NCBI RefSeq assembly: GCF_019279795.1
Contig: NC_056729.1
Coordinates: forward strand, 1,869,720,557 to 1,869,784,556
Origin: Protopterus annectens
Lineage: Eukaryota > Chordata > Ceratodontiformes > Protopteridae
DNA length: 64,000 nt
Direction: 5' to 3'
The notes under the pieces are model-generated. The model ran no database searches. It was not told the DNA's origin and saw only the letters and a program-made list of their open reading frames with translations. Of the stretch, positions 33,247 through 44,079 are shown piece after piece (the first letter of the stretch is position 1; each line of letters starts with the position of its first letter). The translations under genes and the position numbers were made by a program.

Positions 33247-33558
33247 TGTAGGGGTCCTTTATTTATATACAAAAAGAACTCTTATTTACAACATGCTGCT
33301 TGTCCCTCTATACATAGAAGATGAAGCAGGTGGGATAGTTTGTTTACGATGTTTTATTACATTAAAAACATCAGGATGGAGAGCAGCATCACTAAATATA
33401 AATGAACTGATTAACAGACAGACCTGACATACATACATGCTTTTACATCTCAACAGCTTACTACAAAATGGTAGTCAGACTTGCACATGCTCAGTATTTA
33501 TACACTTGTGCAAGCCCTTGGAGAGCTTCTTAAAGAGACATACACACATTGATCTACA
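33247..33558 (-). repeat. Gypsy 3' LTR (minus-strand element)
   Basis: Read on the minus strand, the purine-rich tract aagagggaaga at about 33570 is followed by TGTAGATCAATG. The other end at 33247 closes ...CCCCTACA, so the 312-base block has TGTAG...CTACA ends. An AATAAA lies on the minus strand near 33260. No second LTR copy is evident beyond 36800, so this is the only LTR I can propose. Confidence 0.5.
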
Positions 33559-34029
33559 TCTTCCCTCTTAAAAAGTTTGCCCTTATCAAAATGGCATTGC
33601 AGTTGAGCGTGCATCAATACAGACATTCAGAAACAAACAAAATGTTCATTTCCAAGTTGCCATGTATCTGGAACATGGTCTGGAGATGTGACCAGATCTC
33701 GTAACATAACAATCAGGACTAGGTTTAGCAACAGGGACAGTCTTCGGTAAACAACTCATATCAAGAACTTCGGGATTCATCACAGAATGGAAATACTCTC
33801 TGGAACTTCCTCTGATACTGGAACACTGGACAACTCACTCTGGGATAAAGAATCTTTCAAACAGACTATGTGCTGTGGTATAGGTTCAGACTCCGGTATC
33901 AAATGCTTCCAATTCCACCTAAAGTCAACTGCTTGTGATTACACAATGTATGATCTCGGCTCTGGGCAAATGTTCTTCACAAGTCCAATTCGATCATAAC
34001 CTCTGGGACATCTGCATCCTTACTATTTC

Positions 34030-34960
34030 TCCCTCTCATAATGGATTGAGCGATTTGCTGGCCTTATCGTAATAGGACCTGTGGGTTAAATGCTTCTTCA
34101 GCAGATTGATTTTCACTGATCTCCTGTTCTTGACACATGGAACCAACAATTGACTACTGATTGGTAATGTGGTTCTGATTTGTCTTGACAGACGTCTCTG
34201 GGCAGGTGAACCAAGATTTTTACCATGAGGAATGTTTCTAAGATTTAAGGGATTCAGGAAAACATCACTATTGTCTTGTTTCAACTTCTCTAGTAACTAT
34301 TTTGCACTTTGAACTGCACATTCTGCCAAACCATTTGACTGTGGATACTCTGGGCTACTCATTACATGAGCAAAGTCCCACTCTTCAGCAAATCTTTTGA
34401 ATTGTCACCTTGTAAATTGCGTGCCATTGTCAGAAATAACTTTGTGTGGACTACCATGGAGTGTAAAATGATACTTCATCTTAGTAATGATAGTACTGGA
34501 TGCTAGATTGGGAAGTAGGTCAATCTTGATCCCATTGGAACAACAGTCTACTAACACCAAGTAATATTGTCCATTCCACTCGAAAATGTCAGTGACTACT
34601 GTCGACCAAGGTAGTTCCGGAATCTGATTCAGCTGAAGTGGTTCTTTCTGTTGATGTGGCTTAGTACTATTACACAAAGAACAAGATGAAAGTGCTCTCA
34701 ATATTCTGTGACATAAAAGGCCAAAATAATAATCCTCTTGCCCTTCTTTTGGTAGAGTCTGGTCCTGGGTGACCTCATTGAAAGATAGTGATGTACTCTT
34801 GTTGGAAAAACTTGGGAACAGTGACCTTAGAACCTTTCTGATGATACAATTATCTGAAAAAATCTATTCCTGGTATGGAAAATAAGGTTGCACTTCTGGA
34901 AGTAAACCAGATTGCTTTGACGGCCATCCTTCTTTGAGGAAGGGGTTGAACTTCTGTAAA
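34030..34960 (-). pseudogene. Ty3/gypsy integrase
   Basis: In order on the minus strand: CSLCNSTKPHQQ (end of the zinc-binding domain), PWSTVVTDIFEWNGQYYLVL (first Asp, 34600), VISDNGTQF (second Asp, 34430), EYPQSNGLAECAVQSAK (catalytic Glu, about 34340). The C-terminal part is NIPHGKNLGSPAQRRLSRQI and YYDKASKSLNPL, ending at 34036. Stops fall after FTR at 34405 and after QSAK. The catalytic triad is retained but the frame is broken. The GSPAQRL tail is characteristic of vertebrate gypsy elements related to those of fish and amphibians. Confidence 0.88.
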
Positions 34961-35018
34961 ATTGGATCTGTGGCCGTATGATCTATGAGCTCATCAAGAC
35001 GTGTGGAAGAAAAAATTC

Positions 35019-36600
35019 TCACTTCCATGACTTCAAAATCAAATTGCTAATTCTCATGCTGTTCAGTGGTTGATATGAGTGATCTGGACAATGTATCAGC
35101 AAGATTAAAAGTTTGCCTTTCTTGTAGACAAGATTGAAATTATACTTTTGCAATCTCAACATCATGCATTGCAATCTAGTTGGAGCTGTATGCATAGGCT
35201 TTCTCAAAATAGTGACTAGAGGTTGGTGGTCAGTTTCAATCTTGATAGGTCTACCATAAACATAATCATGGAATTTGCAAACACAATTACTGCATTTCAG
35301 CTTCGGTAAGAGTTCTGGATGCATATGCAACAGGTTGACCCTCTTGTAGAATGACTGCACCAAAACCAAATTGCGAAGCATCACATGAAAGAGTAACTGG
35401 CTTGTGGATGTCGTAGTATCTGACAGTAGGTGGACTGACAGTTCTATGTTTCAGGACATCAAACGCTCTCTGGTGTTGCTCTAACTATGACCAATATGCA
35501 TCTTTATGTGTCAGCTCGCTAAGTAGTGCTGATATTTGACTAAAGTCTGGAATGAACTTGCCTAGGTAGTTGAACATGCCAAGAAAATTTTGCAGGGCTT
35601 GAACAGTGTCTGCAGCTGGCATCTCAAGAATGTCTGTTTACTTAAAAGGGTCTGGTCTTAAGCCTGAACTGGTAAATGAATGGCCAACATAAACCACTTC
35701 TTGTAGCCTGAATTTGCATTTATGTGGCTTGAGATTAAGATTCTCTTGATGTGCCCTTTCCAGAAATTTTCTGAGGTTTCTGTCATGCTGTGCTTCACTA
35801 TTACCTCCTACTAGCATGTCATCTACTATAACAGCACAAGGATACCCAGAAAAATTTGCTCCATTGCACATTGAAAGACTTCACTTGCACAATTTATCTC
35901 AAATGCCATTCTCAGAAATCTGTGCCTTCCAAACAGAGCACTGAAAGTAGTTAGCAACGAAGATTTCTTGTCAAGCAACATTTTCCAAAATTAGCTCTTT
36001 GCATCTGGGACAGAAAAAAACATCTGGCATCTGGCATAAGAGCAGCTACTTCTTCGACTGTACACGTTGGATGATGAGGTCTTTTCAGTGCTTTGTTTAA
36101 ATGATGTCATCTGAGCTTTGCTTATGAGCTACCACCATGGAACATACCCACTCAGTCAGGGTAGATGAACCAACTGGACAAATCACACCTTGCCACACCA
36201 TTTTGTCTAGTTCAGCTTTGACTCTAGTCTGCATAGCTATTGAAACTTTCTGGGCTGGCCTGATAACTGGACTGACATCTGGATCTAACTTCATGGAGTA
36301 CACAGCTGGAAGCTTGCCTAGTTTGTCTTCAAAAAGATCAGTATAGGCAGAAAAAATATACCGGGCAAAATACAAACAGTGGTCTGTTAAGCTAACATGA
36401 TGGACTTCCTTATTAAATGAAAGCAGTCCCATTTTCAAAGTGTCTCTGAGCCCTAATAATGACTGGATGTGTCTCTTGACCACATAAAATAATAATTTGT
36501 AGCTTCTCCCAGCAGAGTAACATGATACATTACTGAGCCTTCCATTTGAATCCACCACCATAAGCAACAAGCGTCACACACTTTGCCAAATCAAGCCTTT
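35019..36600 (-). pseudogene. Ty3/gypsy reverse transcriptase and RNase H
   Basis: RT begins LPAVYSMKLDPDVSPVIRPA, AELDKMVWQGVICPV (36340-36180). It continues past a damaged palm to VIVDDMLVGG (35836), an IVDD form of the YVDD active site, then KCKFRLQEVVYVGHSFTSSG (about 35720). RNase H shows FHDYVYGRPIKIETDHQPLV (about 35250), then LQCMMLRLQKYNFNLVYKKG. Several stops and frame changes separate these pieces. Order and spacing fit a single gypsy pol continuing into the integrase. Confidence 0.85.
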
Positions 36601-36800
36601 CACCAGCACATACTCTAGCAAATGCTTCTGTAGACATAATGTTAAACTTTGAGCCAATATCAACTTTGAGCTCTATGGGATTGCCATTTATCCGAACAGT
36701 TCAAAATACTACATTATTGGCCCATAAATCTACTGCATTGACTGTTTCACTGAGCACTGACACACCATCAACATGAAAAGTAGGGTTGCAGCTTTCTACT
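36601..36800 (-). pseudogene. Gypsy protease remnant
   Basis: The minus strand reads INGNPIELKVDIGSKFNIMS at about 36690-36635, the layout of a retropepsin active site. The usual D-T/S-G-A is DIGS here. Upstream coding (gag) is not recognisable before CR1 and DIRS fragments begin at 36810, so the 5' half of this gypsy is missing. Confidence 0.6.
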
Positions 36801-36809
36801 TGATCAACT

Positions 36810-36895
36810 TGTTTCTTAAAATGTGCACCATCACAGGAGTGAATATGCAGTCATCCATCCATTCATCTAGGTTGACAGGGGCTAGATATTTGGTA
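36810..36895 (-). pseudogene. CR1 ORF2 C-terminal scrap
   Basis: The minus strand gives VNLDEWMDDCIFTPV, matching NLDEWMGDRRFTPGI at the end of ORF2 in the 13059 CR1 (about 13250). It is less than 100 bases long and sits between the gypsy and DIRS fragments. Confidence 0.6.
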
Positions 36896-36899
36896 AATT

Positions 36900-38170
36900 C
36901 CCTTTGGGCTATAGAAAGAACAAATAGTATAAAACTGATAATGTGAGGAAGGTACAGAGAACTGTAAAAAATTCCTGAAAAGAGGATGAATAGGAATATG
37001 GAGATAAGCATCCTCCTAGAGAAACCAGAAAAGCTTGAGACAGAAGCAGTGCTAGAGCGTTAACATTCAGAATGTGGAAATTTTCAGAAAAGTGTTGAGA
37101 AAGGAAAGATCTAAGATAGATCTCCAAGGACCCTCATTCCTGGGAATTAGAAACATCCTGGAATAGAAATCCTCTCCTTATGCCGATGAGAACTTGGCTA
37201 TACAGTTGCCAGAGACAGACCACATTGAATGGAAACACATTGCTGGAAAATGAGGCAAGTGGGAATGAGGAGGCTGAGGAATACCTGAAAACGGAGAAAG
37301 GGACTTCACCACCATTATGAAGCCCCCGTGAACTACATACAAGATCCACGTGTCTATTATAATTCTCTGCCAATGGGAAAGGACATAGACAGTCTTTGAG
37401 AGAGAGATGAATCTGGATTGGATGAAGAAGGAGGTAGTCACATGGAAGCAGGTTTATCAAGAAAGGAAGACTTCTGCCTTTAGAATCATAACTGGGTTTC
37501 TCTGGACAGACCTTTTAGAGGGCTTTTTACCCCTTAAAGGGCTGCCTTTTTATGTATTTGCACAAAAGTACCTTCTTTGGAAGGATAATTCCTCTGGTAT
37601 TTAGGAACAAGGGAAAGGAAAATCTGCTTAAGGTCTTGCATAACCTCACCCTTGTCCTGTAATACCTTAAAGAGGTCTGCAGCTGCAGAACCAAATGTTG
37701 AGTATCCAGAGGTGAAACTGGCAACTTAGCCTTGATATTCTTTATAAGAGATTAAAGCATAATCCAGAAATACCTCTGCATGACTGACCCTGTCACGGTC
37801 CTTGAAGCATCAGCATCATCCTAGCTACAGTTGCCTAAATATCTAGCTACCTGGGAAGCAGAACTGAGCAAAGAAAGAGCTGAAGTCTTGTCAGAGACAG
37901 ACATATCAGTTAAGACCTCCCCCAGTTTTAAAGAAATAGAGTACAAAGGATTAGTCCAGATAAAATCCTTTTAGCTAGCAGATCTAGGAGACTCTCTCTC
38001 TCTCTCTCTGATACCCTCCCTGTGGAAGGAATAAGGACTCCTTGCTGAAGTTTCAAGTAATTTACTCAGTTAAGTAGGTAGATTAGAACAAGAATGCTCA
38101 TCCCGTACTTTCTCTGCCATTGGCTCTAAATATAAAGCAAATAATAAAGGGGAAAGAGGACTCCCATGCC
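36900..38170 (-). pseudogene. DIRS-type retrotransposon, copy 3 (ORF1 end and RT start)
   Basis: On the minus strand, the ORF1 C-terminal end reads SASQVARYLGN and DADASRTVTGSVMQRYFWI (about 37855-37750). The RT start has WQRIIIDTWILYVVHGGF (37375-37320). The finger and palm words are FLIPRNEGPWRSILDLSFLN (37160-37100) and DAYLHIPIHPLFRNFLQF (about 37010-36960). RNase H and the recombinase are absent, since the element stops at the CR1 scrap near 36895. Stops are common. A (CT)n run lies at 37990-38009. Confidence 0.72.
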
Positions 38171-38744
38171 TAGTTGGAGAAGAGGTCAGTGCAGCCTTTT
38201 TTTATTAAATTACTACTTTTTAAGGATTTTACTTTTTGTGTGGCTTATTAGTTAGCTATTTTTTTATACAATATTTGTAGTGTTTTACTTTTGTGGATAG
38301 TGACAGTATGTTTAGAATTAGTTTTGTTGAGGGGTTGTGAAACCAGAGTTGTCACTTCACTTCCTGTGTTGTATGTGACAGTGATTACGGCCATGCTTTA
38401 TTGCTCAGATACTGGGTAGGTTTCCCTGCTGGCTCAATTGAAACAGTCCGCTGCACACAACAACATGGCTGCAGTAAGACATTCTGGTACATGCTTACAA
38501 GCCTACTGAATGTTGCTACAGGTTAGTGCACGTATTTATCTATGACATTATTTAAATTCTCTTTCATTGTTCATGTCAAATACTGAATTTGGAGTATATG
38601 TTGTAGGAAGAAGTAAGTATGAATGATGCATTCAGTGCATAATTGTGCCATGTTTTGTGCATAACTAGCACCATACTGGAATCTTTACAACCAAAATCAG
38701 GTATAACTTTTAACTATTACCCTAATTCACATTAGTAGTAGAAT
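38171..38744. other. Unassigned AT-rich spacer
   Basis: No coding motif or repeat match recognised. Confidence 0.35.
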
Positions 38745-39262
38745 AACCTGACTGGCAACTAACCGTGACTTTCTCCTCATCCAGCCTGGTGATAGGCACA
38801 TCTGTGTGTCTCACAGTGGAGTCTCCTGTGACTAATATGTTGGGTTTATGGTAAACCCTTAGTGGTTGTGAGGCATAGGTGTGTGGACTATGTGTGGTAT
38901 GTGGTGTGGAAGGCTGTGGAGATCGCTTGTGTTTTTGCCTCGGAGGTCTCCTTTGTTTGGGTAAGTTTATGCAGAGGACTTCCGTGTATGTAGGTGTGTG
39001 TTGTGCAGGTATGGGTGGTGTTTGAAGTGTAGTGATTCTATTGACAACCTTTTCATTGCCAGATATACTGTCTTGAGAGGTGGAGATAGCTTGGACTGTA
39101 CATTCCTAATGTAATTACATCTCTCACAAATTGTGTTCCTAGGTGGTAGCAGTAGATGGTTGTCCATGTACGAGTCATTTGCTACACTGTCCCAAGATGC
39201 CCACATCAACCAGGCTGGCAGGAGAAACTGTAGGGAACTGTCCATCCACATTGTCAGAATCT
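38745..39262 (-). pseudogene. CR1 ORF1, N-terminal half
   Basis: The minus strand from about 39251 gives the zinc-finger region in decayed form (NHLLLPPRNTICERCNYIRN), then a Thr/His-rich linker. The start of the esterase domain, with a GDSTVRHTDVPITRLDEEK-like reading, lies at about 38835-38775. Compared with the intact ORF1 at 16968-15994 the first CxxC is damaged and everything after the first esterase block is missing. Upstream (to the right) it is continuous with the 85 bp array. Confidence 0.75.
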
Positions 39263-40195
39263 GAGGGGGAAGGGCTAGGGAGAGCTAAGGGGCGGGCCTA
39301 AAGCCCAAGTGCTTCAACCAAAACTAAGAGCTTAGAATAACACATCTGAGGGAGAAGGGCTAGGGAGAGCTAAGGGGCGGGCCTAAAGCCCAAGTGCTTC
39401 AACCAAAACTAAGAGCTTAGAATAACACATCTGAGGGAGAAGGGCTAGGGAGAGCTAAGGGGCGGGCCTAAAGCCCAAGTGCTTCAACCAAAACTAAGAG
39501 CTTAGAATAACACATCTGAGGGAGAAGGGCTAGGGAGAGCTAAGGGGCGGGCCTAAAGCCCAAGTGCTTCAACCAAAACTAAGAGCCTTAGAATAACACA
39601 TCTGAGGGAGAAGGGCTAGGGAGAGCTAAGGGGCGGGCCTAAAGCCCAAGTGCTTCAACCAAAACTAAGAGCTTAGAATAACACATCTGAGGGAGAAGGG
39701 CTAGGGAGAGCTAAGGGGCGGGCCTAAAGCCCAAGTGCTTCAACCAAAACTAAGAGCTTAGAATAACACATCTGAGGGAGAAGGGCTAGGGAGAGCTAAG
39801 GGGCGGGCCTAAAGCCCAAGTGCTTCAACCAAAACTAAGAGCTTAGAATAACACATCTGAGGGAGAAGGGCTAGGGAGAGCTAAGGGGCGGGCCTAAAGC
39901 CCAAGTGCTTCAACCAAAACTAAGAGCTTAGAATAACACATCTGAGGGAGAAGGGCTAGGGAGAGCTAAGGGGCGGGCCTAAAGCCCAAGTGCTTCAACC
40001 AAAACTAAGAGCCTTAGAATAACACATCTGAGGGAGAAGGGCTAGGGAGAGCTAAGGGGCGGGCCTAAAGCCCAAGTGCTTAACCAAAACTAAGAGCCTT
40101 AGAATAACACATCTGAGGGAGAAGGGCTAGGGAGAGCTAAGGGGCGGGCCTAAAGCCCAAGTGCTTAAACAAAACTAAGAGCCTTAGAATAACAC
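39263..40195. repeat. 85 bp tandem array, 11 copies, from CR1 5'UTR
   Basis: The landmark gggagaagggctagggagag recurs every 85 bases from about 39266 to 40120 (some units are 86 because of gagcctt for gagctt). Copies are almost identical. Each holds ggggcgggcctaaagcccaa and gtgcttcaaccaaaactaag, agcttagaataacac. The words aagcccaagtgctt.aacca and ttagaataaca also occur in the 5'UTR of the 13059 CR1 at 17500-17545. The array lies immediately upstream of a CR1 ORF1, so it is an expanded 5'UTR monomer. Confidence 0.93.
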
Positions 40196-40430
40196 CATTT
40201 AGACAGGCTATAAACCAGAAGTAATAAATGCAACAGAAAAGATGCAACTGAACACTTTAGAGAACAGGCAGTAAGCAGCATGAAGAATCAAAGCAAGATG
40301 ATGTAACAGAGGAAACACAAATTAGAAAAATACAAGCAGCTGAATAAAGTGTTTTTTGAGAAAGTTTTTGGATCATTAAGAGATTCCAAGTTTTTGGTGA
40401 TTTTTTTATGCATTATTTGTATGTGCATGT
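40196..40430 (-). promoter_or_regulatory. Outer part of the CR1 5'UTR
   Basis: This segment (aaccagaagtaataaatgca, aactgaacactttagaga, gaggaaacacaaat) resembles 18165-18260 of the full-length CR1 (aagcagtaataaatacaatt, gagtacttttaag, gaagaaacacaaat). It therefore extends the 5'UTR beyond the array. The true 5' end is not fixed. Confidence 0.55.
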
Positions 40431-40440
40431 GAAATGTAAG

Positions 40441-41490
40441 ATTATAGGTTCATAGGTAAGGTAAGTACTGGGATAGCTGCTCTTGCTGGCCACTTTATCT
40501 AGCTAATTTCTGCTTTTGTTTGAAATAACCTATCCCAATAGGTTATTGATTGGCCTTACCTGTCAAGAGGTTGATAATTAAATATTACCCGTAAAGAGAA
40601 TAACTGTGATCATACCATAAATAATTTGAGTGGACCCATGCATACAATAAAGCATTTAGGAGCTGCACATGCCCACTGGTAGTGCATGGGGACGTTCTGG
40701 GGTAAGTTTTCTGTTTCCCATGTATATACCTTGGTTGCAGTTGAAAATGGACAGGGATGAACTTTGTTTTATGTGGATGGTGAGTCTGTTCCACAGCAGT
40801 GGTATCCTCTGCAAAATATACCTGTCCCTCCAAACTGTACTATTAATGTTGCAGAAGAGGTTTAAATGCCTAGGCAAATTATTTCTGATGACATTTGACT
40901 TACTGATGTCCAGTAAATCCATTAGTAACAGATCAGAGGATGCCTTCTATGCCAGACACAGGTGACTTGTTTGGAGTCTGTAGGGTACTGACTATACTGA
41001 CGGGGTTCATTCAGTTCATGCTGAACGTGTTATTTAGGCCTTGCATCCTTTTAGTGGGGTATCTTTGTGGGAGCTCAAGTAGCTGCATGTGTCTGAACAG
41101 ATACATGCCAAAGGGGGCATTATGACTGGCCCAATCAAGGCTGAGTCAAGGGGTCAATGACATCCCTAGATCCAGGCGCAATCTCTTTGTTTGTAATCTG
41201 TGCAATATAGAAGGACTTTCTTACAACAACAGACATGTGTTGGTCAAAAGTTAAGTCACTGTCCACATAAGTTCCCAAATACGGAACTGGGTCACGTCTT
41301 AGGGCCGTATTGTCAGTGTGGTAGTTCCCAGGGGGTAGATGACTTCCCAAAACATACAGGAATGCATTTTTTGGTATTTAGTTTTAGACCATGATTTTGA
41401 CACCAGGTATTTATTTGACACAAACCTTCCTGCAGGATTGCCAAAGACATTTGAGGATTTATCCTGGCTTGCAGTAATCTGCAAACTTAG
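40441..41490 (-). pseudogene. CR1 3' half: RT end, C-terminus, 3'UTR
   Basis: The 3' tail is at the left (ataggttcataggtaaggta at 40445). Going right on the minus strand are the C-terminal frame (40922-40656, WRDRYILQRIPLLWNRLTIH), a second frame, and RT thumb with VPYLGTYVDSDLTFDQHM (41300-41240). It ends at about 41485, next to an ATT microsatellite. It is an ordinary 5'-truncated CR1 with several frame breaks. Confidence 0.78.
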
Positions 41491-41504
41491 TTGTCATCAT
41501 CCAC

Positions 41505-41509
41505 TTTTA

Positions 41510-41568
<59 letters not shown>

Positions 41569-41704
41569 GTTGTTATTATTATTATTGTTGTTGTTATTAT
41601 TATTATTATTATAACAATAATAATAATAATTATTATTATTATAATTATTATTGTTATTATTATTATAATAATAATAATTATTATTATTATTATTATTATT
41701 ATTC
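41505..41704. repeat. (ATT)n microsatellite
   Basis: About 200 bases of ATT repeats with ATG/GTT and ATA interruptions. It lies between the truncated end of a CR1 and an L2 fragment. Long hydrophobic frames read through it have no meaning. Confidence 0.97.
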
Positions 41705-41759
41705 AGTATTACTTCTACTCATCCACTATCCTCCCTCATTATTTGCTGTTCGAAGTGAC

Positions 41760-43110
41760 TTCAGATGGTGTATTATTAAGTGAGAGGATTTTAAATGTTT
41801 TTCATGAGAGAGCTCTGGGGGAACAGTAGTAATTTGATGGGGTTGAGCATGACTTGTGAGTTACAAAGCCATGTGTGTTACAGCTTCCTGAGTAATTTTT
41901 TTGGAGATGTGCCAAGTTATCTGATACACTTATGAGTGCGAAGTCATCAGTGTATTGTATTAGGGAAGCCTGTTGTGTGGATCGCTGGGGGTTGCTGGTG
42001 TGTGAATGGGAAGGAGAGCAAGGAAAGAGCCTTGTGGTACACTGGCGATGACTGGGGGGTATGGAGAGAGGGTGTGGAGTGCCATTTTACTAACTGATAC
42101 CTATTGGACAAATAGCTTTTGAGCCATAGAAGGGTGCTCTGCGATAGACCTAATGTGAACATTTGAAGTAGAAGATTGCTGTGACAAATTGTGCTGAAGG
42201 CTTTAAACAAGTTTAGAAATAAGGGGGGACAAGTTTGTCGTTATCTTTTGCTTTATTAACAGTATCTATAAGGGTTAGAGGTGCAGTGTTACTTATACGG
42301 GAGGTACGAAAGCCATGTTTTTCCTGTATTTCAGATATGCTGGGTTTAGCATGATGGTTAATGTCTTCACCTCATAAACAGAGAGTACACAGTTTGGTTC
42401 AGACTTCATGGCAATTAGCTTACTATTCTCACATGAACCTAAGATCACTTTATGTCTAAGGTTTGTGAAGTCTGTTGAATTTCCTACTTTGTATAGATAA
42501 TGTGTGACTAATTCCCAAGAAAGGGAATATGGGATTCCTAAACTGACCTATTTATAAGGACTGAGACAAGGCTGCAATGCTATTGGCTGCTATTTTAAGG
42601 TACTCACTTTGAAGGTCATCAACTGAAGCTGAGCATGGTTTGAGTTGTTTTATATCGAATAAGGGCACTGGTTTGAAGGTGAAAGTGGATGTAATGATAT
42701 ACGGCTACTAGGCAGGGTTGGGATTAGATGTGTGAATCCTTGGTTAGGACACTATACTAACTATGAAATAAGTGATGAATTCTATTGCAGGTTTGATTGA
42801 TGATTTTTTGGAGAGGGATTAAGGTTGAATTTTTGTCCATGTTGCAAGAGTTCTTTAACAGTTGACTGGAATCATTTTAGGGACGTGTTAGCTATTGTTT
42901 AGAGTGTTGTTCTAGTATAGTTTTTTGCCTTCATTTATTTGCTTTTTATTACAGGTGTGGATCATTGGACTTTTGAGATATTGTGATGTTTTGTATTTCT
43001 ACCTTTCTTTCCACTCTTTTTTTTTTGTCCGGCATTAGGCTTCTACTCTTTTTGGAAAGCCAAATTTCATTACTTGTTTTTACTCTCATCCTTCCAGGAT
43101 TTGTAAGGAT
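41760..43110 (-). pseudogene. L2-type LINE RT fragment, split by a SINE
   Basis: The minus strand shows the FKAFSTICHSNLLLQMF palm start (42210), LSQSTLLWLKSYLSNRYQLV (about 42150-42090), and a GVPQGS-like and ALSLLSFPF segment toward 42000. To the right of the SINE the upstream RT part continues: an S-H-x-x-x-x-I-Q piece near 42520 and CSASVDDLQSEYLKIAANSI near 42640-42590. That gives the correct L2 order around an insertion at 42341-42445. The right limit is approximate, since coding signal fades by about 43100. Confidence 0.65.
42341..42445 (+). mobile_element. tRNA-type SINE, short copy
   Basis: The head ggtttagcatgatggttaat has a box A-like pattern and agtttggttcagactt a box B-like pattern. 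The tail ggcaattagcttactattct, cacatgaacc agrees with the tail of the SINE at 25498 (gcagttagcttactactaat, ctatgaa). It interrupts L2 coding sequence that resumes on both sides. It is diverged from the 25498 copy. Confidence 0.6.
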
Positions 43111-43532
43111 ATTTAGAAAGTAGCATTGAATTCATTTAAATAAATGTTTTTTAATATGAGGCAAGAATCTAAACATTCTGCGAAAGTCTGGACAGTTGAG
43201 AGGTCTGTTAAACAGCCCCGGTCCTTCTATAATAGGGTAGGGGTATCCTCCCCCTGAATATGGCCTAACCCCATTGTTGGAATGTTTTTGTGTCTTGAGG
43301 ATTCTACACTGTCATTTTTCCGATCCTGGAACCAGTGCATATATGACGATTGGGCACATTTTTTCCCAGGGATTTGTGTACCCAGGTCTTTTTTTTTTAT
43401 TTTTCAACCTACTTCTGTCCATGATGTATGTTATATAAAATACATTGTATACATCAGTGTCATACCCAGGAAAGTATAGCTTATGTAAAGAAAAGCTCAT
43501 CGCTAACCAGTATCCTACCCTTTCCTATATTC
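43111..43532. other. Unassigned spacer
   Basis: No recognisable coding or repeat content. Confidence 0.35.
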
Positions 43533-43853
43533 CACTATAGCTGATATTGTATAGCTGATATTGGTTATTATATGTTTCACTATAGCTGATACTGGTTATT
43601 ATATATTTCACTATAGCTGATACTGGTTATTATATGTTTCACTATAGCTGATACTGGTTATTATATGTTTCACTATAGCTGATATTGGTTATTATATGTT
43701 TCACTATAGCTGATACTGGTTATTATATGTTTCACTATAGCTGATACTGGTTATTATATGTTTCACTATAGCTGATACTGGTTATTATATGTTTCACTAT
43801 AGCTGATACTGGTTATTATATGTTTCACTATAGCTGATACTGGTTATTATATG
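43533..43853. repeat. 31 bp tandem repeat, about 10 copies
   Basis: The unit ctatagctgatactggttat tatatgtttca repeats about ten times, nearly without change (tactgg or tattgg, tatatgttt or tatatattt). The first unit is shortened. Confidence 0.95.
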
Positions 43854-44079
43854 TATGTCTGGATTCCAGCATGTTCTTGATTTCTTGATGCACAAATTTG
43901 TAAGGAAAGCAATTTCATACATTTGCAACTCACTAGAAGAAGTCCTAATTGGAGGTTAACAGTCTAATGGCCCTGCAGCCCTTTTAAGCATAGTCATTCA
44001 TGCCATGGTTTTCTTAATTGTCAATGCCCAAGGACTAGAATGACTTTGGTGTATGCCTGTGCCTTACAGCATCTATATG

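Noticed and set aside
41339..41829. Long Leu- or Ile-rich frames that look like membrane proteins
   Set aside because: They are read through the ATT microsatellite.
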